Made by a program: the position numbers and the translations under genes
Notes under the pieces: model-generated
Databases searched by the model: none
Told to the model about the DNA's origin: nothing
The model's input: the letters and a program-made list of their open reading frames with translations, nothing else
From: an uncultured Bacteroides sp.
Lineage (GTDB): Bacteria > Bacteroidota > Bacteroidia > Bacteroidales > Bacteroidaceae
NCBI RefSeq assembly: GCF_963677715.1
Contig: NZ_OY782496.1
Span: 62,001 to 126,000, forward strand
Length of the DNA: 64,000 nt
Reading direction: 5' to 3'
In this document: positions 10,489 through 19,526 of the stretch, piece by piece
Position numbering within the stretch: position 1 is the first letter of the stretch
Layout: each line of letters starts with the position of its first letter

Positions 10489-11310
10489 TTACCAGATGAG
10501 GCCGTCGCGTAGCCACTTCGCTAATTCGTGTGTCCATTGTTCCTTATACAAGAAACTATCCTTAAATCCCCATCCATGTCCACCGGATGTGTAAATATGC
10601 AGGGCCACCGGTACCCCGCAACGGTGCAAAGCCAAATAATAACGAATACTGTTCATAGGCAGCACCCCTTTGTCATCGTCCGAAAGCACAATAAAAGCTT
10701 GCGGCGTTTCTTGCGAGACCTGCTTTTCCAAGGAATACCTTTCCAACAAAGTCGTCGACGGCTTTGCTCCTAATAGCATATTTCGCGAACCGATATTCGT
10801 AATATTATTTTGCATAGAGATTACCGGATACAAAAGAATTTGGAAATCGGGGCGCACCTCCTCATTGCCATACAGTGTTGCCAAAGAAGCAGCAAGATGC
10901 CCTCCTGCAGAAGCTCCCATGATACCTATGCGATGAGGATTCAGACTCCATTCAGCCGCTTTGCTACGCAGTAACCGCACGGCTTGTTCTGCATCAGTCA
11001 ATGGCACTTCACTCTTTCCGTTGGGTAAACGATACTCCAATACGGCATAAATAACCCCTTGTTTCGCAAACCAAGAAGCCATATCATGCCCTTCGTAAGT
11101 AGAAGCCAAGTGGTCATAGCCGCCACCCGGGCACATGATGACAGCCATACCATTGGGAATATCGGGGAGGTATACCGCCAAAGAGTGTGCTTCCTTTCCC
11201 GCGACCAAAGTTCCTTTAGGCCATAGCGATAAATCGACCCGTTTTTGGGCTTCCAATGGAGTTACTCCAAAGAAAAACCCTAAACACATGAATAATAGAA
11301 ATGCTTTCAT
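10489..11310 (-). CDS. Alpha/beta-hydrolase esterase, acetylxylan-esterase-like
   Basis: The product is 273 residues with a Sec signal (MKAFLLFMCLGFFFGV, ending near LEA). The alpha/beta-hydrolase core shows an oxyanion motif CPGGGYDHLA, the nucleophile elbow GASAGG with Ser134, an acidic position in LSDDDKG and the catalytic His in SGGHGWGF. This pattern fits the secreted xylanase-associated acetylesterases of Bacteroidetes. I placed the start at 11310, where TGATG lets the stop of the upstream esterase and this ATG share one base. A longer start at 11322 would overlap more and precede the signal peptide. The overlap implies translational coupling. The probable substrate is an acylated sugar from the same glycan as the flanking SGNH esterases. 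Confidence 0.88.
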   Translation of the reverse strand: MKAFLLFMCLGFFFGVTPLEAQKRVDLSLWPKGTLVAGKEAHSLAVYLPDIPNGMAVIMCPGGGYDHLASTYEGHDMASWFAKQGVIYAVLEYRLPNGKSEVPLTDAEQAVRLLRSKAAEWSLNPHRIGIMGASAGGHLAASLATLYGNEEVRPDFQILLYPVISMQNNITNIGSRNMLLGAKPSTTLLERYSLEKQVSQETPQAFIVLSDDDKGVLPMNSIRYYLALHRCGVPVALHIYTSGGHGWGFKDSFLYKEQWTHELAKWLRDGLIW

Positions 11311-12755
11311 CACTTCTCCCAATTGTCTGTACGGAAGGCCACTAATGGCAGTCCGTAGATGTTGAACACCGTAGCTTCCGCATAATTTTTATAGGCGTAT
11401 CGGATAGCCACGGGATGACGCACTTTGTCACTTGATACTGCTAAACGGCAACTTTCCGTTTCGATTTCGGCAAAAGCGGGATAAAAAACCTTATCCTCTC
11501 CGGCAATTTCAAATCCCTTCAAGAAAGTCCACATGGGGCACAGACCACGCTCTGCATTGCGCACGTTGATATAAATCTTGTTGCCGGACACCTCCATGGA
11601 GTCATAAATAGGCGAAGCATACCCAAAACCTTTCTTCCCATAAGTCCGTGCCAAAGCCCACCAAGCCAGCCGTTGTCCCACAGTAGCCTTGTCCATCGGA
11701 TGAATAAAGACCGGATTGCCGATGTCTATCGTAGACACCATGCCGCTGTTGGGGATATCTTTCATGTTCTGGCACTGAACCTCCCTTAACCGTGCCGCGG
11801 AAATTCCATTCGCACCTTCGTAATTGAAAGGAGCTATTTCAACAAAATAGAACGGCAAGTCTCCCCGTCCCCATCTGTTCCGCAAATCTTTAACAAAAGC
11901 GGGCATTAAGTTCTTATACATGCCATAATTATCCCGATTGCTTTCTCCTTGGTACCACAGGAATCCTTTGATGGCATAATTGAGGAAAGGAGCCACTTTG
12001 GCATTGTAAAGCACACAAGGGGTCACGGTCGCATTTTCAACAGGCTCATCGTTGTCCAAAATGGAAAGATCGATGTCCTTGAACGGACTCAGAGCTTCAC
12101 GGCTCATCCAAGGTTCCACTTTCGATCCACCCAACGTAGCCACTATGATACCCACCGGAACGTCCAACACCTCTTGTATGTATCGAGCAAAATAGTAAGA
12201 AGTGGCACTGACGTTCGCCACGTTCTCTGATGTATTTGTCAGCCATTCACCTTGACAATCTTCCTGCGGCTTTTTGCTGGACTGGCGCACCCATCTGCCA
12301 TCTTTTGAATCTGTATTGAACACACGGATAGGAGTAGAAGGTTTCGCTTTGGCTATGATATCATTCGTCTCTTTCAGCGGTTGACGGTCAAATCCACGCA
12401 TGGGAATTTCCATATTCGATTGGCCGGAACAAAACCAGACTTCTCCAATCAACACATTGTCCAATGTCAACATTTCACCATCATTCACTACAATCTGATA
12501 AGGCCCTCCTGCCTCCGGAGTATTAATATCCAAACTCCACGCTCCATCGGAACCGACTGTCGTGCGAACAGTTTGATTGCTCCAAGAGGTCTTGACAGAC
12601 AGCTTCGCATTCGGAGAAGCTTTTCCCCACAATTTTACTTTTGTCTGCTGTTGAAGCACCATATTACTTGCCAAAACAGACGGCAACTCTACTTTAGCTT
12701 CCACTCCTAAACTCAACAGCAAAGAAGCGGCTAATACTAAAAAACCATTCTTCAT
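11310..12755 (-). CDS. Sialate O-acetylesterase-like SGNH esterase (SASA family), first gene of operon
   Basis: This 481-residue secreted esterase is paralogous to the one at 9050-10450. The signal peptide is MKNGFLVLAASLLLSLGVEA, which decides the start at 12755; an in-frame ATG at 12791 would place 12 extra residues before it. SGNH blocks are GEVWFCSGQSNMEI with Ser113, GFLWYQGESNRD and a His-containing block (VFIHPMDKATVG). The family acts on O-acetylated sugars, and many Bacteroides members target plant or host glycans rather than sialic acid. It heads a minus-strand operon of five genes. No convincing Bacteroides -7 element was found in the 540 bases upstream, which carry a gene remnant and a terminator for the preceding operon. 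Confidence 0.9.
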   Translation of the reverse strand: MKNGFLVLAASLLLSLGVEAKVELPSVLASNMVLQQQTKVKLWGKASPNAKLSVKTSWSNQTVRTTVGSDGAWSLDINTPEAGGPYQIVVNDGEMLTLDNVLIGEVWFCSGQSNMEIPMRGFDRQPLKETNDIIAKAKPSTPIRVFNTDSKDGRWVRQSSKKPQEDCQGEWLTNTSENVANVSATSYYFARYIQEVLDVPVGIIVATLGGSKVEPWMSREALSPFKDIDLSILDNDEPVENATVTPCVLYNAKVAPFLNYAIKGFLWYQGESNRDNYGMYKNLMPAFVKDLRNRWGRGDLPFYFVEIAPFNYEGANGISAARLREVQCQNMKDIPNSGMVSTIDIGNPVFIHPMDKATVGQRLAWWALARTYGKKGFGYASPIYDSMEVSGNKIYINVRNAERGLCPMWTFLKGFEIAGEDKVFYPAFAEIETESCRLAVSSDKVRHPVAIRYAYKNYAEATVFNIYGLPLVAFRTDNWEK

Positions 12756-12835
12756 ACTATTAATAACTAAATTCAACAACTTTGTTTTCAATCAACAAAA
12801 CATATCCCAATAAATATCCCCAATAATAAAACTTA

Positions 12836-12964
12836 TTATTTTTTCAACACACCATCGCCTTCACCTATTTCTGCATTATAATTCTCAAATACATATCCAT
12901 GGGAAAGCCATGATTCCAACAACAAATCCAAAACAGACATATGCATCTTTGAAATGAAAAACAT
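12836..12964 (-). pseudogene. Tail of a lost GH63/trehalase-like glycosidase
   Basis: A 42-codon minus-strand frame contains LDLLLESWLSHGYVFENYNA followed by EIGEGDG and a stop. The pattern W-x(3)-G-x-V-x-ENYNA-x-x-GEG resembles the active-site-proximal C-terminal region of GH63 and related (alpha/alpha)6-barrel hydrolases such as trehalase. An in-frame TAG lies 27 bases above the first ATG, so the rest of the gene is absent. The surrounding gap (12756-13294) otherwise holds only a terminator hairpin and AT-rich DNA. The family assignment is by motif memory and is tentative. Confidence 0.4.
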
Positions 12965-13106
12965 CACTAGAATTGCGACAATTCGCACAACCTACGGCCC
13001 ATAATGAAAAAATTTCTTTTAATAGAGCTTGTGTATCTCCTGAAATTAAGAATAAAGCGACTAAAAAAATAGCAGTACATAGATTTTTTACTCTATGAAA
13101 AAAGAA

Positions 13107-13127
13107 GGCCTATTCAAAAGATAGGCC
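13107..13127 (-). terminator. Terminator of the first SusC/SusD operon
   Basis: GGCCTAT and ATAGGCC form a perfect 7-bp stem around a 7-base loop. On the minus strand the stem is followed by CTTCTTTTTTC, a good T-run. It lies about 170 bases after the stop of the DUF3823 gene, so it probably ends the operon that begins at 20933 or 19414. Confidence 0.8.
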
Positions 13128-13294
13128 TCTCCTTCTCGATTATATATATCCTATTTTATTCTTCAGACAATCTTTAATTTGTAGCCTACAGATTTCTTGA
13201 TTCGAATTAAAAGAATATAATCCTATTTGCAGATAGATTCTCCACAAACAGAAATTCATAAATAATCATTAATTAATTGAAAAACTCATGCAAA

Positions 13295-14050
13295 TTAAGG
13301 TACATGCACTTTTTCAATTGTCGAATAGTTGTTTGATCCCATCCCTGGATAATTAGTTTCGGGCTTTCCTACAGCTGTCTGACAATTCATAGAAACTCGA
13401 ATCCAATAATCCACCCCCACATATTTTACAGGTTCAGAGACAAAAGATAAAACCATCTCTTCCATATCATTAGTTAAGGATAGTGCTTTCGGATAATAAT
13501 CTAATAATCGAGCATTTGTATTCACTGTATTTGAAACTAATAACCAAGCTTCTCTCACATCTGGCATTTCATAACCAAGCTTTTGGTTACGTTTAAAACG
13601 GACTGTACACATTATACGATTATCTGATGTAACGGTCGGTTTATCGACCCATTCAATTGTTAAATAGGGAGTAACTGTAAAATCTTTAGTCGTCGTATTT
13701 GAAATTTTCACTAAATCCCCTGCATCATTGCCATCCTGCAATTCATCATCATAAGGATAAAAAGCCCCTGCATAAGGTAACATACGATATGTTCCCGAGA
13801 ACCATTTAGTATTACGATATGTACCATCTTGCATCACCTTCAAAGTTTGATTCCCTACATAATCTGCCGAATCCTTTGCCCAGCTTATTTCACGCATCCT
13901 AATAATGCCTGAGCCCTGACCAACTTGGAAAGGCTGACCGTTTTGATCATATACTGTTCCCTGAATAGTAGCATCGGGACTGTCATAATTATCTATCTCA
14001 CATGAGATCATAAATAGGGCACTAAATAATAAAATTATCAACTTTTTCAT
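13295..14050 (-). CDS. DUF3823 surface lipoprotein, SusE/F-position glycan-binding protein
   Basis: This 251-residue protein begins with a lipoprotein signal whose lipobox ends at Cys17 (FMISC). It continues with the DUF3823 opening YDSPDATIQGTVYDQNGQP, a carboxypeptidase-regulatory-like beta-sandwich, then KVMQDGTYRNTKWFSGTY and a second beta-rich half. DUF3823 proteins are encoded directly after SusD in many Bacteroidetes loci and are presumed cell-surface glycan-binding proteins. That role is inferred from position, not demonstrated here. It starts 39 bases after susD and is followed by the terminator near 13107. A paralogue occupies the same position in the second Sus set (45685-46416). 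Confidence 0.88.
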   Translation of the reverse strand: MKKLIILLFSALFMISCEIDNYDSPDATIQGTVYDQNGQPFQVGQGSGIIRMREISWAKDSADYVGNQTLKVMQDGTYRNTKWFSGTYRMLPYAGAFYPYDDELQDGNDAGDLVKISNTTTKDFTVTPYLTIEWVDKPTVTSDNRIMCTVRFKRNQKLGYEMPDVREAWLLVSNTVNTNARLLDYYPKALSLTNDMEEMVLSFVSEPVKYVGVDYWIRVSMNCQTAVGKPETNYPGMGSNNYSTIEKVHVP

Positions 14051-14089
14051 AATAATATTCTTTCTTACTTAAAATATAATTTATTATAT

Positions 14090-16228
14090 TTACTGATTTC
14101 TATTCTTTTGCAGTAACGGGTTCTTTTTTAATTCATCGCTAGGTATTCCTTCGTAATAATTATTTATAGAAAAGGTAATACGGTCACTGCCTGTCTCCAA
14201 ATTCTTTGCATCATAAATATATTTACCATCGGGAATTCCATTTTCATCAACTGTAGCTCCTTTACTGAACATAAAAGAATATAGCCCTCGTTTACGATAC
14301 TGATTGATTTGCGTATCATAAGTAAACCAACGCAATAGATCCCAATAAATTTTACTTTCAAAAGCCAGTTCTTTATAGCGTTCTACACGGACAATCTGTA
14401 AACCTCGGTTAGGGGCCTCCACAAATCCGCCCAAACCTTGCCTTCCAAGTCTTGGACTTATGTTCCAATTTACATAAGCAGGCTCAGTAGAGGATAATTG
14501 ATTTTTATCTGTTAGTAAAACAGCCCCAGCGCGATCACGTATATCGTTAATACACTCAAATGCATCCTGAAACAGGTCCACTCCATTGTAAACAGACTCA
14601 CCATTTTGAGCCAACTCTACAGCCGCCTCAGCACGATTAAGAAGAACTTCAGCATAGCGAATTTCTGTCCAAGACTGAGTAGATTCTTCCAACTTTGTAT
14701 TACCAACCGGCATAGAAATATCCAGATATTTACGCCCATGAAAACCTGTTAAAGTACTGGTTCCACTATTACCATCAATCTTGGGACCGTCCAAACCGTT
14801 TCTCAGTATTTTAATCCCATCAACATTATAGATGTCACTAGCAGGTTGACTACGTGGATCAGCCGTAGACCAAATAATTGGGCCAACATTATTATTACCT
14901 CCACCAAACATGTTTTTTTCTGGAGCACTACTTTGCTGAGCCTTGTAGCTATTCCCCAAAACACCATCATCAATACTGAACTTTTTGAATTTACGTACTG
15001 TCGGATCAATATCCTTAGTAAAGATGCCCGCACGTAAATCGACTTTCATTCCTCCTTTCACTACTTGCCCCGGAAGAAGTAAATTTGCTCTCAAACGAGG
15101 TTCAACGCCATCCCATAGTTGATGACAATTATCGTAAACAATATAATTACCATTCAAATCAAATGCGCTAAAATGTCCTTTAGAATCTAAAGGGAGCCCA
15201 TCAAACAATTCAACCCAGTCCAATGTAGGATTATATCGACCACCGTATGTAGTGGTCATTCGGGGAGGCGCCATTATCGCATCAAATGAATGTGTCCACA
15301 TCGTATAATCATATTTACGAATAAAAATGGATTCTTCATTATTATCAGCTTTTTCCCAAATTTCAGCATAATTTGCTGTTTGATCGGCATTCCCTCTATG
15401 AAGTTGAAAATGTCCTTCCACCAATTTAGCAGCATCCCATGCCTGCTTGAAATACCCATTGGCTTTATCACTTGGTATCCCTTCTAACAAAACGCCATCA
15501 ACCTCCCAATTTGGAAATTTCATAGAACCATATCTAGCGGTAGTTGCAGCATAAAGTGCAACTCGACTCTTAAATGCAGCAGCTACATATTTATTTGCAC
15601 GTCCGGCATCACTCGTGGACGGCAACCCCTCATATGCATCATCTAAGTCCTTCAAAATAAAATCAAAAGTATCAGCGTGGCTACTTCGAGCCACATATAA
15701 AGTCGTTTCATCATTTGGATCCAATGTTTGAGGAGTCTCGATAAGAGGCAATCCACCATAACGTTTCACCAATTGAAAATAGACCCAAGCTCTGATGAAT
15801 TTAGCTTCAGCAATCCACGCATCAGTTTGAGCTCCTAGCTCAGGATGTTTCGGCAAATCAGTGATCAAAGTATTTGCCTGACGAATAATTTTAAAACCGT
15901 CACCCCAATAACCAGTTCTATGACGCTGAATTCCAACATTATTTGCATTTAGCATCTCTCCCGTCGAATTCCAAAAAGATCCGATCATAATAGAATTGAA
16001 ATACCCAGCCTCATTATCGGCATCACTTCTCTGAGTATCATAATGAAAATCTTCCATCGGTAAGTGATTGTACATTCCAGCCATATAAGCTTTAACTCCA
16101 CTTTCACTATAGACATATTCAGTGGTGAGTATTGTCTTAGGAGAAATATCTAAATCTACACATGAGCCCAGCATAATCAATAAAGTTCCACAAAATGTAG
16201 CAATTAATATATATTTATTTTTTTTCAT
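14090..16228 (-). CDS. SusD/RagB-family outer-membrane lipoprotein (set 1)
   Basis: This 712-residue lipoprotein has a lipobox ending at Cys23 (LIMLGSC). It has the usual SusD start (VDLDISPKTILTTEYVYS) and TPR-like helices containing WIAEAKFIRAWVYFQLVKRY, then GGLPLIETP. The C-terminal SusD part includes EIRYAEVLLNRAEAAVE and RVERYKELAFESKIYWDLLR. It would sit as a lid on the SusC porin and bind oligosaccharide at the cell surface. At 712 residues it is on the long side for the family, mainly from the middle region. It follows susC by 27 bases. Together with its SusC it is distinctly AT-rich compared with the esterase/GH92 operon on its left. Confidence 0.96.
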   Translation of the reverse strand: MKKNKYILIATFCGTLLIMLGSCVDLDISPKTILTTEYVYSESGVKAYMAGMYNHLPMEDFHYDTQRSDADNEAGYFNSIMIGSFWNSTGEMLNANNVGIQRHRTGYWGDGFKIIRQANTLITDLPKHPELGAQTDAWIAEAKFIRAWVYFQLVKRYGGLPLIETPQTLDPNDETTLYVARSSHADTFDFILKDLDDAYEGLPSTSDAGRANKYVAAAFKSRVALYAATTARYGSMKFPNWEVDGVLLEGIPSDKANGYFKQAWDAAKLVEGHFQLHRGNADQTANYAEIWEKADNNEESIFIRKYDYTMWTHSFDAIMAPPRMTTTYGGRYNPTLDWVELFDGLPLDSKGHFSAFDLNGNYIVYDNCHQLWDGVEPRLRANLLLPGQVVKGGMKVDLRAGIFTKDIDPTVRKFKKFSIDDGVLGNSYKAQQSSAPEKNMFGGGNNNVGPIIWSTADPRSQPASDIYNVDGIKILRNGLDGPKIDGNSGTSTLTGFHGRKYLDISMPVGNTKLEESTQSWTEIRYAEVLLNRAEAAVELAQNGESVYNGVDLFQDAFECINDIRDRAGAVLLTDKNQLSSTEPAYVNWNISPRLGRQGLGGFVEAPNRGLQIVRVERYKELAFESKIYWDLLRWFTYDTQINQYRKRGLYSFMFSKGATVDENGIPDGKYIYDAKNLETGSDRITFSINNYYEGIPSDELKKNPLLQKNRNQ

Positions 16229-16255
16229 CTTTCAATAAATTCTATAATTTATAAA

Positions 16256-19200
16256 TCAGAATGTAATCGTACCACCAAAATTAAAAGTCCGATTTAAAGG
16301 ATATAAATACCCAGAACTTTCAGACGGCTTTTCAGGATCTACTCCTCTCACTTTAGTAATAGTAAACAGATTATAGGCATTTACATACAAACGCAAATTT
16401 TTAACACCTGCATCTTTCAAAAAACCGAATTTAGGCAATGTATATCCCAATTCTATGCTTTTTAATCGTAAATAGGCACCATTCTGAATGTTAAATTCAG
16501 AAGAATCCTCTGCCCTAACCTTGCCATAAGGATAATATCCGGAAACCCAAACATTAGATGGATCATACGGATCTTTATTAGAATCTGCAGGATGCCAACG
16601 ATCAAATAACAAGCCTAATGCATTACCATCCCACGCTAAAGGTGAAAGTAACTGTTCGCCATAAGACACATATGACATCGCTGCACCTTGAAATAAAAGA
16701 TTAAAGTCCACCCCTTTCCACTGCCCACTAAGCGTAAGTCCAAAGTTCATTAATGGATAATTAGGTCTATTGCTAAAATCTGCGTTAGGATTGGTTGAGG
16801 TTGCAATCGGGTGTTTATCACTATCATCAATTACACCATCGCCATTCCAATCTTCATAAATCGGATCCCCTGGAAGTGTAGTGGCATCTGAATAGACAGA
16901 ATTGGCAATTTCCTCATAAGTCTGATATTGTCCTGCAGAACCTTTCCCAAACCAGATATCATTGTAACGATTTACTAGATTATTCCTCCAATAATCATAA
17001 GAATTAGCCCGATCTGGTTGGATAATTTTAGTTTGCATTGTTCGAGTCATACTAACAAAACCTGTTGCATTATAAACAAAATTACCAATTCGATTATGAT
17101 GTCTTAATTCAACTTCAAATCCCTTAGTCCGATCAGCATTCATATTTGCTTGTGATATTCCGACTCCAAAAGTACCAGGCACTACAACCGAAGGAGTAGC
17201 TAGCAGTCCATCGCGATCACGTTGAAATAAGTCAACAGATAGCCCAAATAATCCATTATCAAAATCCACATCAGCTCCTATGTTTTTCATAGTAGAAGTA
17301 AACCAAGTGATATCTGGATTTGGTGCATTACGAAAGCCAAGAGCATTAACAAAGGTATCGCCGAATACATAGCCTTGTGGGATGCCACTACGATGATTAG
17401 TGGATTGCGGATAGTCAAAGCCCTCTACAAACTGATAAGATGACGCGCTATCGTCTCCAAGTCGACCCCAAGAACCTCTAAGTTTTAAGTTACTAATTAA
17501 AGGAATATTTTCTTTAATGAAAGGCTCTTCAGAAAGACGGTAACCCAACAATATACTGGGGAAAAAGCCCCATTGTTTACCTTCCGGAAATTTAGAAGAC
17601 CCATCGTATCGGAAAGAAAATTCAAACATGTATTTACTCATAAAATCATAATTCAACCGCCCAACTAGTGCTCTATTAGCACCTTCAGACAAACCACTCC
17701 CATTTCCTACTTGATTCTCTGCATTTCCAGCAAACAAATAAGGAACCGGAATATCAAAATAGCGAGATGCGTTAAAATTATACCCTTGATTATAACTTTC
17801 TTCGTATAACAACATCGCACCAACATGATGTTTATCTATAAATACCCGATCGTAATTTAAAGAAAGGTTCCACAATTTAGAGTAACTATTATCAAAAAAA
17901 CGGTTAAGATAAGTTTTCCCATTCATTAAATATGCCTGATAAGAATCATTTGAAGCCACATAACGATATTCATTGTATTCTCGCTGAAAGTCAGTATTAT
18001 CATCATAAGTTTTGTCATAACTAAACATGAACTTGGCAGACAATCCTTTTATATTTGGCACACTATAGTCAACAGACATGTTGGATTGAAAGATATTCTT
18101 CTTATTGGTTACGTAACCGCTTAAGTCCGGATCAATCATGGCTACCACATTTGGTACATTATCTGAATGATAATAATAAGGCGCTACATTGTTTGCATAA
18201 ACCGGGTCATTTGGGCGTGAACGCCATAGATAACTAAATATGTCAGTTGTAGGATAATGCAATCTATCAGTCTCGTCCATAATCATATTCAGCTGAACAC
18301 CTATTTTCAAATTTTTAGTGATCTGTGAATTCAAATTCGAACGCAGATTATATCTGGTATAATTAGATGAATTTGTTTTGAAAAAACTTCCTTGACTATT
18401 ATAACCAAAATTTACATAATAATCCAGCTTATCATTACCACCACTAATTGAAAGATTATGCTGCTGCTGAGATGCAGTACTATTCAAAACTTCATCGTAC
18501 CAGTCAGTATCAGGCATCTCTCCATTTTTTAACTGCTCAAAGTAATTATCATCATAAGTTTTAGAGGGTGTAGTGGTATTACGCATGGTTGTTTCGTTGT
18601 ATAATATAGCTCTATCGTATGCATTAATAGGACGTAACATTTCAGCTGGAGTTTGAATACCATAATACATTGAATACTCTATTTTTGCTTTGCCTTTTTC
18701 TCCACTTTTAGTAGTAACAAGCACGACTCCATTAGCAGCTCGAACGCCATAAATAGCAGCAGAAGCATCCTTTAAAATGGATATACTTTCAATATCATTA
18801 GAATCCATGCGTGGTAAATCTCCTCGAGGAACTCCATCGACCACTAATAATGGACTACCCAAGCCACGAATATCAAATTGGTTAGTAAACACACCTGGTT
18901 CCGATGTTTTCTGAATTACGCGTAAACCAGGAAGTTTACCTGTCAACATATTCTGTGTATTTGCATCCTTTGTTATAGCTAGACGCTCATTATTTACCGC
19001 AACTACAGATCCAGTCAGCGTCGCTTTCTTTTGAGTCCCATAACCAACAACAACAACCTCTTCCAATTGTGCAGCATCTTCTTCCATGACAATCTTATAC
19101 AACAAATTATCATCTGTTTTTATTCTCTTAGTGAAATAGCCAACATACGAAATTTTCAGAGTCGAATTAACAGGTACTGACAACTTAAAACAACCATTCA

Positions 19201-19414
19201 TATCTGTTATGGTGCCCAAAGCTTTATTGCCAACTACCATAACATTTGCACCGATAATAGATTCTCCACTTTCATCTGTAACAACTCCAGATATACTCTT
19301 ATTAGTCTGCGCATAACTGACAATAGTAAATAAAGACATCACAATCACGATGCAAAGCCTTTTTGACAACAAAATCAAAAAGGGAACTAATTTCTTTTTT
19401 CTGAATGTACTCAT
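16256..19414 (-). CDS. SusC/RagA-family TonB-linked outer-membrane transporter (set 1)
   Basis: This 1052-residue TonB-dependent porin imports oligosaccharides with its SusD partner. The signal region (about 36 residues, ending VSYAQ) is long with a basic n-region. A carboxypeptidase-regulatory-like domain follows (SGVVTDESGESIIGANVMVV), then the conserved LEEVVVVGYGTQKKATLTGS at the plug start, DIRGLGSPLLVVDGVPRG and SISILKDASAAIYGVRAANG within the plug. The remainder is a large beta-barrel ending in the aromatic strand FNFGGTITF. No FecR-interacting N-terminal STN domain is present, so control by an anti-sigma factor is not indicated. It lies 112 bases downstream of the GH71/99-like lipoprotein gene. 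Confidence 0.97.
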   Translation of the reverse strand: MSTFRKKKLVPFLILLSKRLCIVIVMSLFTIVSYAQTNKSISGVVTDESGESIIGANVMVVGNKALGTITDMNGCFKLSVPVNSTLKISYVGYFTKRIKTDDNLLYKIVMEEDAAQLEEVVVVGYGTQKKATLTGSVVAVNNERLAITKDANTQNMLTGKLPGLRVIQKTSEPGVFTNQFDIRGLGSPLLVVDGVPRGDLPRMDSNDIESISILKDASAAIYGVRAANGVVLVTTKSGEKGKAKIEYSMYYGIQTPAEMLRPINAYDRAILYNETTMRNTTTPSKTYDDNYFEQLKNGEMPDTDWYDEVLNSTASQQQHNLSISGGNDKLDYYVNFGYNSQGSFFKTNSSNYTRYNLRSNLNSQITKNLKIGVQLNMIMDETDRLHYPTTDIFSYLWRSRPNDPVYANNVAPYYYHSDNVPNVVAMIDPDLSGYVTNKKNIFQSNMSVDYSVPNIKGLSAKFMFSYDKTYDDNTDFQREYNEYRYVASNDSYQAYLMNGKTYLNRFFDNSYSKLWNLSLNYDRVFIDKHHVGAMLLYEESYNQGYNFNASRYFDIPVPYLFAGNAENQVGNGSGLSEGANRALVGRLNYDFMSKYMFEFSFRYDGSSKFPEGKQWGFFPSILLGYRLSEEPFIKENIPLISNLKLRGSWGRLGDDSASSYQFVEGFDYPQSTNHRSGIPQGYVFGDTFVNALGFRNAPNPDITWFTSTMKNIGADVDFDNGLFGLSVDLFQRDRDGLLATPSVVVPGTFGVGISQANMNADRTKGFEVELRHHNRIGNFVYNATGFVSMTRTMQTKIIQPDRANSYDYWRNNLVNRYNDIWFGKGSAGQYQTYEEIANSVYSDATTLPGDPIYEDWNGDGVIDDSDKHPIATSTNPNADFSNRPNYPLMNFGLTLSGQWKGVDFNLLFQGAAMSYVSYGEQLLSPLAWDGNALGLLFDRWHPADSNKDPYDPSNVWVSGYYPYGKVRAEDSSEFNIQNGAYLRLKSIELGYTLPKFGFLKDAGVKNLRLYVNAYNLFTITKVRGVDPEKPSESSGYLYPLNRTFNFGGTITF

Positions 19415-19526
19415 AGATTATAATTTAAAATTATTAAACAAAGATTATGATTATGTTCTTAAAAAAATATTCTTCATTGCCCAATATCTTTCTATCTATT
19501 ACAATAGCTATCTTTACCACAAAATA

